From positions 5,022,001 to 5,086,000 of the forward strand of contig OZ253939.1 of NCBI GenBank assembly GCA_965267245.1: 64,000 nucleotides of DNA, in the 5' to 3' direction. Each line of letters opens with the position of its first letter. Positions within the stretch are counted from its first letter, which is position 1. A program made the translations under genes and the position numbers. Under the pieces are notes generated by a model, which saw only the letters and a list, made by a program, of their open reading frames with translations, did no database searches and was not told the origin of the DNA. The DNA is from JANSWY01 sp965267245. GTDB lineage: Bacteria > Bacteroidota > Bacteroidia > Cytophagales > Cyclobacteriaceae. Below are positions 26,935-35,843 of the stretch, piece by piece.

Positions 26935-28572
26935 ATGAGACTTAGATTGAAATATTCAATATTGATTTTGGCAGTAACATTTTTGACTGCCTGTACAGAC
27001 TACCTGGATACTGAACAAGTTACCAGTATCACATCAGCCAATTACTACACAACACCGGGAGAAGCTGAAACAGCCTTGGTTGGTGTTTATGATGGATTAC
27101 AGAAAGTATGGGTATCCGGAATATCATTTCCGGTAGCGTCCACTGTGATGGCCGATATGGCTTTTGGAGGAACAGGGGCTGCTGATGGAGATGCCTACCC
27201 GATGATGGATGAGTATGACAAATCTCGTTCACCGGGAGATCTTAACCTGTTCGAACCAAACTGGGAGGACTACTACAAGGCCATTTTCCGTGCCAATACA
27301 CTTTTGATGAACCTTGAATCAGTTGACTGGGGCAATAGTCCTGAGAGACAAAGTGAGATTGAAGCTGAAATTAGATTTATTAGAGCCTACCTCTACTTTG
27401 ATATGGTGAGAATGTTTGAGAACATTCCACTTTTAGAGGAACCTTCCAGCGGAAATATACCCCAGGCTGACCCTAATGAAGTGTATGCGCTGATCGCTGA
27501 AGATTTGCTGTTTGCAATTGAGAACGGAAGTTCACTCCCTTATGGAGCAATTGGGGACGCTGATCATGGTCATGCCCATAAATGGGCTGCAGAAGCTTTA
27601 TTAGCAAGGGTCTATTTGTTTTACACTGGATATTACGGTCAATCAGACCTTGTTGGACTTATAACACAATCACAGGCACTCAATTACCTGGAAGACCTGA
27701 TTTCAAATGGTGGATTTAGCCTGCTTGAAAACTTCGCTGATTTATGGCCAGCAGCTTCCACCTATGAAGCTGCAATGAGAGGAGACTCCATTTCCAATAA
27801 TACTTATGCAGGTGAAACAAATCCAGAAGTAGTATTTGCCATCAAATACACCTATACCAGTGATTGGGATGGCAATGCTGACGGCAACCACTGGATGGTA
27901 ATGAATGGCTTAAGAAACCAAAGCTGGGGTCCACTTGGCTATGGCAATGGCTGGGGAGCATGTACAGTGCCACCGGAAGTATATGCTGATTGGGATGATA
28001 ATGATACTAGAAAAACCTCATCTGTCATTGCGATTGAGGAAGAGGGTATCGAGTTTGAACAAATTGGGGATACCAAAGAGTACACTGGATACTTCACTAA
28101 AAAATATACACCAACCGCTGACCAGGATGGTAAAAGTATAGCTCAGGACATCCTGGGTGGTGTAAGCTTCATGATTAGCCAGTTTCAGGATTACTTCAGT
28201 ATTCGATATGCAGATGTACTGCTAATGGCAGCAGAATTAGGAAGTGGGAACGCACTGAATTATGTGAATGACGTGCGAACAAGAGCAGGGTTGGACCCAG
28301 TGAGTTCTGTGACTAAAGATGTCATATTCAACGAGCGTAAATATGAATTTGCTTTTGAGGGTCACCGCTATTGGGATCTGCTGAGATATGACAATACACT
28401 CAATTATGCTTCTCAGGCTGTTACCTATTCCGGAACTGTTCGCACAGGGGGAATAGAAGTCGATAAAATTATTGACGGAGCAAACCTGGTCAATACACGT
28501 GGCTTATTTCAAATACCAAATAATCAAATCACACTATCAAACGGGGTACTACAACAAAATACCGGTTGGTAG
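26935..28572 (+). CDS. SusD/RagB-type glycan-binding lipoprotein
   Basis: A 545-residue surface lipoprotein with lipobox LTAC (Cys20). The N-terminal SusD-like domain has the TTPGEAETALVGVYDGLQ and AEIRFIRAYLYFDMVRMF (TPR-type) stretches. The C-terminal RagB/SusD domain ends with the usual INERKYEFAFEGHRYWDLLRY-type motif (here FNERKYEF, GHRYWDLLRY). It forms the lid over the SusC barrel and binds the glycan. It is followed after 35 bases by the third surface protein of the locus. Confidence 0.96.
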   Translation: MRLRLKYSILILAVTFLTACTDYLDTEQVTSITSANYYTTPGEAETALVGVYDGLQKVWVSGISFPVASTVMADMAFGGTGAADGDAYPMMDEYDKSRSPGDLNLFEPNWEDYYKAIFRANTLLMNLESVDWGNSPERQSEIEAEIRFIRAYLYFDMVRMFENIPLLEEPSSGNIPQADPNEVYALIAEDLLFAIENGSSLPYGAIGDADHGHAHKWAAEALLARVYLFYTGYYGQSDLVGLITQSQALNYLEDLISNGGFSLLENFADLWPAASTYEAAMRGDSISNNTYAGETNPEVVFAIKYTYTSDWDGNADGNHWMVMNGLRNQSWGPLGYGNGWGACTVPPEVYADWDDNDTRKTSSVIAIEEEGIEFEQIGDTKEYTGYFTKKYTPTADQDGKSIAQDILGGVSFMISQFQDYFSIRYADVLLMAAELGSGNALNYVNDVRTRAGLDPVSSVTKDVIFNERKYEFAFEGHRYWDLLRYDNTLNYASQAVTYSGTVRTGGIEVDKIIDGANLVNTRGLFQIPNNQITLSNGVLQQNTGW

Positions 28573-28607
28573 GAATTATTAATTCGTAAATACTAAACCA
28601 GAAAATA

Positions 28608-30029
28608 ATGAAAAAGAATGTTCTAAAATTTATTCTAATGGCCTTTATAGCCATTCCTATGATATTTCTCGCTTCCTGTGGTGATGACGAGCCAGATCCA
28701 GATCCGGGAAATGATTTTTTGCCTGTCTTGAATGATAATTTCTCATTTGAAGTCGATGGAAATGATGTGAATTTTACTACTACACTGACGGGGAACGTAT
28801 GGGTAACTAACAACGATGTAGACTATCAATTTGTAGATCAGGCAGTAACAGTAAATCTACCAAATGAAGGCACTTACTCCTTTACATGTAGTAGTCTGGG
28901 AAGTGGAGAGCAGTTGACTTCTGAGCCATTCAATGTTGAAATCACTGTAACAGATGTGTCATTCTTAAACGAAGGACTATGGTTATATCTGAGCGGTGGT
29001 GCTAATGAAACAAAAACCTGGAGACTTGATATGACTGCTGATGCTGAAGTGGTTTATTTTGATGGTCCCTTGAGTTTCAGTGGCTATGCTGATGGTGATA
29101 CAAGAATGACTGAATGGGCGTATTGGGCATTCAATGTGCTTCCTGAAGAATTACCATTCACAGTAAATGGTGTAGAGCAGGCATCTTTCTTCAACTGGCA
29201 GCCAGGTTACAAAGGTAATGAGTGGATCATGGCACCTGGTGATTATGGTACCATAACATTTGATGGAACAAACAAAACTGCGTCCATGACAGATGTGACA
29301 GGTGCTACATCGAATGGTTCTTTTACTTTCGATGATGAAACCTGGATCATGAACCTTACAGGTGTTGTATTGCCGATTGATACAATGAGATTAAATGAGC
29401 CTCAGTATACGGATGAGCACCTGGCAGAAGTAAGAATTTTCACTTTGACTGACTCAGCGATGCAGATCGGTATAAGAAGAACCTACGAAGGTTTTGCGGA
29501 AGATGGAAGTCAGAATGCTTCTGAGTGGATTAACGTTTACAACTTCATCGTTGATGACTATGAGTATCCAGTAAATGAGGAACCTGATCCGGAAGAGCCT
29601 GTATTAACAAGCTTCACAGCTAATGACCTGGTAGGAACATGGAAATACGCTTCCGTACCATTTGACTGGATCGGTTGGGCTGAGCAGAATCCATTAAACA
29701 ACTGGGCAGATCAAGCGACAATGTTAGGAACTGATTGGTTGGGACTTACTCAGGATGATATTGACGTGGCTGAAGCTCAGGAATTTGTCTTCAATAATGA
29801 TGGTAGTTGTGATTTGGCAGGAACAGCAACAACTTACTCAGTGGCTGATGGTGTAATCACTTTTGCGGATAGTGTTGGGTTCCAGGTAGGAGCACACTGG
29901 TTTACTATATCTGGTACCACTTATAATGCACTGGATGTACAGGGAGCATCTGTAGAGGGTGGCTTATGGATCGGATATCAAAATGAAACCAAATTAGAAT
30001 CGGCTGCTGTACACTTTATTAAGCAATAG
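28608..30029 (+). CDS. Surface glycan-binding-type lipoprotein of the PUL
   Basis: A 473-residue lipoprotein with signal peptide ending FLASC (Cys24), followed by an acidic GDDEPDPDPGND linker typical of surface-exposed Bacteroidota lipoproteins. The N-terminal part (about 35-110) looks like a PKD or Ig-like domain. A middle domain (about 120-325) rich in Trp and Asp (KTWRLDM, WINVYNF) and a C-terminal domain (about 340-473; GTWKYASVPFDWIGWAEQNP) follow, and the aromatic residues suit glycan binding. Its place directly after susCD is that of SusE/SGBP proteins. No enzyme motif is visible. It is separated from the enzyme genes by a hairpin. Confidence 0.75.
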   Translation: MKKNVLKFILMAFIAIPMIFLASCGDDEPDPDPGNDFLPVLNDNFSFEVDGNDVNFTTTLTGNVWVTNNDVDYQFVDQAVTVNLPNEGTYSFTCSSLGSGEQLTSEPFNVEITVTDVSFLNEGLWLYLSGGANETKTWRLDMTADAEVVYFDGPLSFSGYADGDTRMTEWAYWAFNVLPEELPFTVNGVEQASFFNWQPGYKGNEWIMAPGDYGTITFDGTNKTASMTDVTGATSNGSFTFDDETWIMNLTGVVLPIDTMRLNEPQYTDEHLAEVRIFTLTDSAMQIGIRRTYEGFAEDGSQNASEWINVYNFIVDDYEYPVNEEPDPEEPVLTSFTANDLVGTWKYASVPFDWIGWAEQNPLNNWADQATMLGTDWLGLTQDDIDVAEAQEFVFNNDGSCDLAGTATTYSVADGVITFADSVGFQVGAHWFTISGTTYNALDVQGASVEGGLWIGYQNETKLESAAVHFIKQ

Positions 30030-30067
30030 ACTTTTCTTCATATATAACAATTAGTTCACTGGTAAAT

Positions 30068-30088
30068 GCCGCTCCAATTTGGGGCGGC
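30068..30088 (+). terminator. Intercistronic hairpin (possible attenuator)
   Basis: GCCGCTCC and GGGGCGGC pair over eight positions (one G-U) around the loop AATTT, followed by AATTTCC rather than a full T run. It lies 38 bases after the lipoprotein stop and 26 bases before the GH2 ATG. It may reduce read-through from the surface-protein genes into the enzyme genes or protect the upstream mRNA 3-prime end. Confidence 0.45.
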
Positions 30089-30113
30089 AATTTCCAAACT
30101 CATCTTAATTTTA

Positions 30114-32519
30114 ATGAGGCACTTAACCAGCATATATTTTTTATTCATCCTTTTTTCCTGCTCTTCAGAACAAGTTTCATTGCGTGAAGAAGAGAATTTT
30201 AATGGTTCCTGGCATTTTCAACAAGCCGAAATTCCTGAATCTGAGCAATGGAGAGAAGTTAATTTACCTCACGATTGGAGCATTGAAGGGGATTTTAGTG
30301 CGAAACACCCAGCCGGAACGGGAGGTGGTGCTTTACCAGGAGGTGTTGGTTGGTATCGGAAATTGTTAAGCCTTTCTCCTGAAGATAAGGATAAACAGAT
30401 TTTCATTCAGTTCGATGGTATTTATAGAAATAGTACACTTTTCATCAATAAGAAAGAAGTAGGAACCAGACCAAATGGATACATTTCATTTGAATATGAC
30501 ATTACTGAATATCTTGATTTTAGTAATCAAAATGAAATCCTTGTAAAGGTTGATAATGCACAACAACCAAATTCTCGTTGGTATTCAGGATCAGGTATAT
30601 ACCGGGACGTCAGACTGGTCAAAACCCCACAAATTTATTTCCCACAATATGCATTCAACATCAAGTCAACTATTGATGATGGTATTGGTAATGTAAATAT
30701 TGAGGTAGAGGTTGTGAACAACCTTGAGACAGCACAAAATGTAGCACTCAAAACAAAGATATTTTCACCTGAAGGCACTGTGGTATCTGGTAAGAACCAA
30801 TTAAGTGAAATCGAATCAGGTGAGCGACAAATTATAAAAGAAGCTTTTTCTTTCAATGAGCCGGTCTTATGGTCTATTGAGTCACCAAATTTATATACAA
30901 TTCAAAGTGAAATTTATGTAGATGGTAAACTCGTAGATGACTTTTCTTCAGAATTCGGCATCAGATCAATACGGTTTGATGCCGATAAAGGCTTTTTCCT
31001 AAACGGTCAATCCTCTAAAATCAAAGGCGTGTGCCTGCATCATGACCTGGGTGCACTGGGTGCAGCTTTTAATGAGAGGGCTATGGAGCGCCAACTGGAA
31101 ATCATGCAGGGCATGGGTGTCAATGCGATTAGAACCTCTCATAACCCACCGGCCCCAGCTATGCTTGACCTGTGTGATCGAATGGGTTTGCTGGTAATGG
31201 ATGAGATGTTTGATATGTGGGCTGCCGGCAAGTCAGAGTTTGATTACAGTTTAAACTGGGATGATTGGCATGTGAAGGACCTTCAGGATTTTGTGAAAAG
31301 AGATAGAAACCACCCAAGTGTGATTATTTGGAGTGTGGGTAACGAAATTATTGAACAATACAACCATGAAGACAGCACAGGTGGGGAAATAACTAAAGAA
31401 TTAGCAGCAATTGTAAGGTCATTGGATAACACACGACCCATTACTACCGGCAACAATGATACAAGTCCTGAGAATACTTTAATAAAAAATGGAGGTTTGG
31501 ATTTGGTTGGTTTCAATTATCATCATGAAGAATACGAATCATTCCCCGAGAAGTTTCCGGGAAAACCATTCATTGCTACAGAGACTAATTCATCTCTTGC
31601 TACTAGAGGGTATTATGACATGCCATCGGATAGTGTCAGGATTTGGCCAAAGCAATGGGATATTCCGTTTGAAGACGGAAATCCTGACAATACAGTTTCT
31701 TCGTATGATAATGTCAGAACTCCCTGGGGAAGTTTGCAGGAAGAAACCTGGCCAATCATAAAGAAACATGATTTCCTTTCAGGAATGTTCATTTGGACTG
31801 GGTTTGATTATCTCGGAGAACCTACACCATACACCTGGCCGAGCAGAAGCTCATATTTTGGAATTGTAGACCTGGCAGGTTTTCCCAAAGACACTTACTA
31901 CATGTATAAGAGTGAATGGACAAAAGACACTGTTTTACATGTGTTCCCTCACTGGAATTGGGAGGTTGGTCAGGAAATTGATGTATGGGCCTATTACAAT
32001 CAGGCCGATGAAGTTGAACTCTTTCTAAACGACCAGTCTCTGGGTAAGAAATCCAAAAACGGGGATGCACTTCATGTCCAATGGCGAGTGCCATTTGAAC
32101 CAGGTACATTGAAAGCTGTTTCCCTTAGAGATGGCAAAAAGGTCACTGAAAAACTTATCAAGACTGCCGGATCTCCTTCATCTATCCAATTGTCAGCCGA
32201 TAGAAATGTCATAGACGCAAATGGAAGGGACTTGTCATTTATTTCAGTGACAATACATGACGAAGATGGATATCCTATTCCTAACGCTGATAACGAAATC
32301 ATTTTCTCGGTTACAGGAAACGGAAAATTGCGTGCTGTTGATAATGGGGATCCCGTCAGCCATGAGTCATTTATAGGAACGAAAAGAAAAGCATTTAATG
32401 GAAAATGTCTAGCCATCATTCAAAGTACAGAGGAGATTGGTGAGATTCAATTAACGGCTAGTTCGGATGGACTCAAGTCAGGTACACAAAGTATTATAAC
32501 AAAAAAAGAAACAGAATAG
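30114..32519 (+). CDS. GH2 beta-galactosidase lipoprotein
   Basis: An 801-residue protein when started at ATG 30114 (MRHLTSIYFLFILFSC), which gives a clean lipobox with Cys16; the longer frame would bury the signal peptide and include the hairpin. GH2 domains run in order: sugar-binding (GWYRKLLSLS, SGSGIYRDVRL), Ig-like, TIM barrel and C-terminal extensions (DUF4982- and Ig-like). The acid/base is Glu411 (WSVGNE) and the nucleophile Glu490 (FIATETNS). Unlike the GH2 at 1433-4069, it has the normal Asn-Glu pair. In a xyloglucan locus it would remove galactose from side chains after fucose is taken off. GH31 follows after 16 bases. Confidence 0.87.
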   Translation: MRHLTSIYFLFILFSCSSEQVSLREEENFNGSWHFQQAEIPESEQWREVNLPHDWSIEGDFSAKHPAGTGGGALPGGVGWYRKLLSLSPEDKDKQIFIQFDGIYRNSTLFINKKEVGTRPNGYISFEYDITEYLDFSNQNEILVKVDNAQQPNSRWYSGSGIYRDVRLVKTPQIYFPQYAFNIKSTIDDGIGNVNIEVEVVNNLETAQNVALKTKIFSPEGTVVSGKNQLSEIESGERQIIKEAFSFNEPVLWSIESPNLYTIQSEIYVDGKLVDDFSSEFGIRSIRFDADKGFFLNGQSSKIKGVCLHHDLGALGAAFNERAMERQLEIMQGMGVNAIRTSHNPPAPAMLDLCDRMGLLVMDEMFDMWAAGKSEFDYSLNWDDWHVKDLQDFVKRDRNHPSVIIWSVGNEIIEQYNHEDSTGGEITKELAAIVRSLDNTRPITTGNNDTSPENTLIKNGGLDLVGFNYHHEEYESFPEKFPGKPFIATETNSSLATRGYYDMPSDSVRIWPKQWDIPFEDGNPDNTVSSYDNVRTPWGSLQEETWPIIKKHDFLSGMFIWTGFDYLGEPTPYTWPSRSSYFGIVDLAGFPKDTYYMYKSEWTKDTVLHVFPHWNWEVGQEIDVWAYYNQADEVELFLNDQSLGKKSKNGDALHVQWRVPFEPGTLKAVSLRDGKKVTEKLIKTAGSPSSIQLSADRNVIDANGRDLSFISVTIHDEDGYPIPNADNEIIFSVTGNGKLRAVDNGDPVSHESFIGTKRKAFNGKCLAIIQSTEEIGEIQLTASSDGLKSGTQSIITKKETE

Positions 32520-32535
32520 CGATAAGATAACTACC

Positions 32536-34899
32536 ATGAAAAAATTATTGTATTTAATCCTGTTAGGAGCATTCACAAGCCAGGCTCAGTTACAAAATTC
32601 AGGGGTTCTCAATGAGCCTCCAGATATAAGTAAGGACTTTACGGACATGAGAAATACTTTTTATGTCGCAGAGGAAATGACAACATTTGATCCTGAAAAG
32701 GGTGAAGGCAAAGTACGTTTCACCAGGCATAATCTGGCCACCAGGCAGGCATTTAATAACATGTTGATGAGGCTTATTCCGGCAGAAGCCAATGAATTTC
32801 CAACAACGGAGTATGCAGCATCTCCGGAGCATCCTTTTTCGATTTCATTTGTATCGGATCGAACTATAAGAATTCGAGTTAGTTCAGGACCACAATTCGT
32901 GAAAGATGAATCATCGCTAATGTTAGCTGATGGTAAAGCACCAATTAATAAGTCCTCCTGGAAGTATGCAAAAACTGAGGAAGGGCATCAATACACCAGT
33001 AAATTTGGAAAGGTAATAATCAAGGAAAAGCCATGGAAAGTATTGATATATGACGAAAACGGAAAGTTATTGACCCATACTTTACATCAGGAGGATGTGA
33101 GGAATACCTACACACCGGTAGTACCATTTTCTTACATAAGAAGAGCATCTGATTATTCCAGAAGCATGGATGCCGTATTGAACCTATCACCAGGAGAGAA
33201 AATTTTTGGTTGCGGAGAGTCATTTCAATCATTTGATAAAAGAGGACAGAAAGTCACGTTGTGGATAGATGATGCCAATGGAGTTCAAAATGAAACCATG
33301 TACAAGCCGATTCCATTTTACATGAGTAACCGAGGTTACGGTGTGTTTATGCATCACAGCAGTCCCATTACAATAGATTTTGGAAAATATTTTAGTGCAG
33401 CCAATAGTATGATGATTGGTGATGATGAATTGGATCTTTTTGTTTTCGTGGGAGAACCCAAGGATATACTGGATGAGTATACCGAGTTAACTGGAAAGTC
33501 TCCAATGCCACCACTTTGGTCATTTGGGTTCTGGATGAGCCGGATCACCTATTTCTCAGAGACAGAAGGTAAACTTGTAGCTAAGAATCTACGAAAACAC
33601 AAGATCCCAGCTGATGTGTTACATTTTGACACTGGGTGGTTTGGAACAGATTGGAGATGCGATTATAAGTTTCCATCTGACCGGTTTCCAAACCCCAAAA
33701 AGATGTTGACTGATTTTGATAAACAAGGATTTGAGATATGTTTATGGCAGTTGCCCTACTTCACTCCAGAGAATACACTATTTGACGAATTGGTAGAAAA
33801 TGGATTGGCTGTAAGAGATCCCAAGGGCAACCTTCCTTACGAGGATGCTGTGATGGATTTATCGAATCCTGCAACAGTCAAATGGTATCAGGATAAGATT
33901 GCAGGGCTTTTAAATGATGGAGTGTCAGTAATTAAAGTTGATTTTGGTGAGGCAGCACCAATCAACGGACAGTACCACTCGGGAAAAACAGGCTTCTATG
34001 AGCATAATTTATACCCATTAAGGTATAATAAGGCGGTTGCAGAAATCACAAAAGAGGTAACAGGTTATCCATTTATTTGGGCCAGAAGTGCCTGGGCTGG
34101 AAGCCAGAGATATCCGGTTCACTGGGGAGGTGATGCAGCCACAAGTAATAATGCTATGGCAGCAACATTGAGAGGAGGACTTTCTTTTGGCCTCAGTGGT
34201 TTTAGCTTTTGGTCACATGATATTGGAGGTTTTGTAACAGCCTCACCTGAGGATTTATACAGTAGATGGACTCCATTTGGAATGCTATCCTCGCATGTGA
34301 GAAGCCACGGAGAACCACCTACTGAACCATGGGAGTATGGTGAAGATTTTATGGATGGTTTCAGAAAAGCGGACAATATGAGATACAGGCTGATCCCATA
34401 CATTTATGCGCAAGCCAAACATTCAAGTGAGAATGGTTTGCCGATGGTCAGAGCTTTGTTTATTGAACACCCCAATGATCCTGGGGCATGGTTAGTAGAT
34501 GATCAGTATCTATTTGGCGCAGACATTCTGGTTGCTCCATTAATGGAGGAAGGTAATAGTCGTTCAGTCTATATCCCGGAAGGAAGTTGGATTGATTACC
34601 AGACAGGTAAAACCTATGAGAATGGCTGGTACACAATTGAGGCCGGAGAGATTCCTGTGGTCATGTTGGTCAGAAATGGTGCGGTTATTCCACATGCCAA
34701 GTTGGCTCAAACTACAAAGGACATTGACTGGGATAATCTGGAACTGAAAGTATTTTCCTCTACTGAAGAAGCAGTTGGGATAATTTATAAGCCTGGAGAG
34801 GAGAAGTGTGAGCAACTGGTCATTAGGAAGGAAGGGAACGAATACAAAGTGAATGCAGATCCATATGATGGAAAGGTTAGCTACTCATTCACGAAGTAA
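32536..34899 (+). CDS. GH31 alpha-xylosidase
   Basis: A 787-residue exported enzyme with signal peptide (about 1-17, ending SQAQ) and an N-terminal beta-sandwich followed by the GH31 barrel (about 320-660). The nucleophile is Asp469 in VIKVDFGE and the acid/base is probably Asp533 in HWGGDAATS. LWSFGFWMSRITYF and the VDFGE form are like those of YicI-type alpha-xylosidases rather than alpha-glucosidases (which have WxDMNE). It would remove alpha-1,6 xylose from xyloglucan oligosaccharides. It is the last gene of the PUL, and 126 empty bases separate it from the convergent lipid operon. Confidence 0.88.
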   Translation: MKKLLYLILLGAFTSQAQLQNSGVLNEPPDISKDFTDMRNTFYVAEEMTTFDPEKGEGKVRFTRHNLATRQAFNNMLMRLIPAEANEFPTTEYAASPEHPFSISFVSDRTIRIRVSSGPQFVKDESSLMLADGKAPINKSSWKYAKTEEGHQYTSKFGKVIIKEKPWKVLIYDENGKLLTHTLHQEDVRNTYTPVVPFSYIRRASDYSRSMDAVLNLSPGEKIFGCGESFQSFDKRGQKVTLWIDDANGVQNETMYKPIPFYMSNRGYGVFMHHSSPITIDFGKYFSAANSMMIGDDELDLFVFVGEPKDILDEYTELTGKSPMPPLWSFGFWMSRITYFSETEGKLVAKNLRKHKIPADVLHFDTGWFGTDWRCDYKFPSDRFPNPKKMLTDFDKQGFEICLWQLPYFTPENTLFDELVENGLAVRDPKGNLPYEDAVMDLSNPATVKWYQDKIAGLLNDGVSVIKVDFGEAAPINGQYHSGKTGFYEHNLYPLRYNKAVAEITKEVTGYPFIWARSAWAGSQRYPVHWGGDAATSNNAMAATLRGGLSFGLSGFSFWSHDIGGFVTASPEDLYSRWTPFGMLSSHVRSHGEPPTEPWEYGEDFMDGFRKADNMRYRLIPYIYAQAKHSSENGLPMVRALFIEHPNDPGAWLVDDQYLFGADILVAPLMEEGNSRSVYIPEGSWIDYQTGKTYENGWYTIEAGEIPVVMLVRNGAVIPHAKLAQTTKDIDWDNLELKVFSSTEEAVGIIYKPGEEKCEQLVIRKEGNEYKVNADPYDGKVSYSFTK

Positions 34900-35025
34900 T
34901 AGTTGAAAGAGTAAATTTTAGATGAGGTTTAGAATAACGATTAGAGAACAGAATTCATGACCAAACTGATGGTCTGGCTAATTGAATCGTTGATTAATAG
35001 AAGTGGGCAAACAACAGGAATACTG

Positions 35026-35592
35026 CTACTGAATTGGTTTTGGTTGATTACCTTGTAGTGGTATTCCGAAAGCCCCAAATTCACCATGATGAGATAGACT
35101 TACCTCCAGGTTTTTTCCTCTAAATGAGAGTGTTGGGATTTTGTCCTCTGTAAATTTTATGGATTCTGATTGTAATAAGGACCTGGCAGTCTGCATGGCT
35201 TTTATCCTGACATGGTAAGTGTCTGTGGCTTCTGAGGGGATCACAAAGTGTTCAAAATGACATTCTTCTAGCGGAATATTGGAGCAACAACTGAAAAGTA
35301 ACGAACCATCGATTTTTGCGAAACCTTTAAATGCTCCACTCTCAAACACAATTTCATCATCACTTAATGTAAATGCAATTGGAATAGAAGATGGCTTGTA
35401 ACTTTTATATTCTCTGTAAGCTTTGAAAACTGACTCCTTTGCGGACCAATACAACCACCATGCGAGTTGCATGCCATGAGTGGCAATAGTCAGCGCAAGG
35501 TTGTCTTTTGGGTGGGCTATAAACCTGAAGTGCGCTTTGGTTCTGGGTTTGAGTAGCGGATCACTTAAATCCACTACATCAACGCCGATCAT
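35026..35592 (-). CDS. 4-prime-phosphopantetheinyl transferase
   Basis: A 188-residue enzyme of the AcpS/Sfp superfamily, with the Mg-binding stretch IGVDVVDLSD at the N-terminus and the hallmark WSAKESVFKAYR. It transfers the phosphopantetheine arm of CoA to a carrier-protein Ser. Its start overlaps the ACP stop by four bases, so it is the last gene of the lipid operon and probably serves the unusual ACP encoded just before it. The length is intermediate between AcpS (about 120) and Sfp (about 230). Confidence 0.85.
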   Translation of the reverse strand: MIGVDVVDLSDPLLKPRTKAHFRFIAHPKDNLALTIATHGMQLAWWLYWSAKESVFKAYREYKSYKPSSIPIAFTLSDDEIVFESGAFKGFAKIDGSLLFSCCSNIPLEECHFEHFVIPSEATDTYHVRIKAMQTARSLLQSESIKFTEDKIPTLSFRGKNLEVSLSHHGEFGAFGIPLQGNQPKPIQ

Positions 35593-35843
35593 TTTTCCGA
35601 AATTTTGGATTCAATAATACTCAAAGACTCTCCAACTGTATTCATATTATTGATTGAGGTATCATCAATCATAATGTCGTATTTCTCCTCTATATCCAGC
35701 ACTATGTCTACGATATGAGCAGAATTTATTTTTAAGTCATTGATTAATTCCATTGAATCATTCAAATCATCCAACTTATCCTTCTCCGTAACATAAGGAT
35801 CGATGATGGTCCTCAATTCTCCTCTGATTTGCTCTTTATCCAT
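35589..35843 (-). CDS. Atypical acyl carrier protein
   Basis: An 84-residue acidic protein with the four-helix ACP pattern. The attachment site is probably Ser41 in LKINSAHIVDIVLDIEEKY; the usual DSL is replaced by NSA, while the following helix II (VDIVLDIEEKYDI) is conserved. The change around the Ser suggests a dedicated carrier recognised by its own transferase, not the housekeeping AcpP. One base overlaps with the ketosynthase gene, and the phosphopantetheinyl transferase follows. Confidence 0.82.
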   Translation of the reverse strand: MDKEQIRGELRTIIDPYVTEKDKLDDLNDSMELINDLKINSAHIVDIVLDIEEKYDIMIDDTSINNMNTVGESLSIIESKISEK

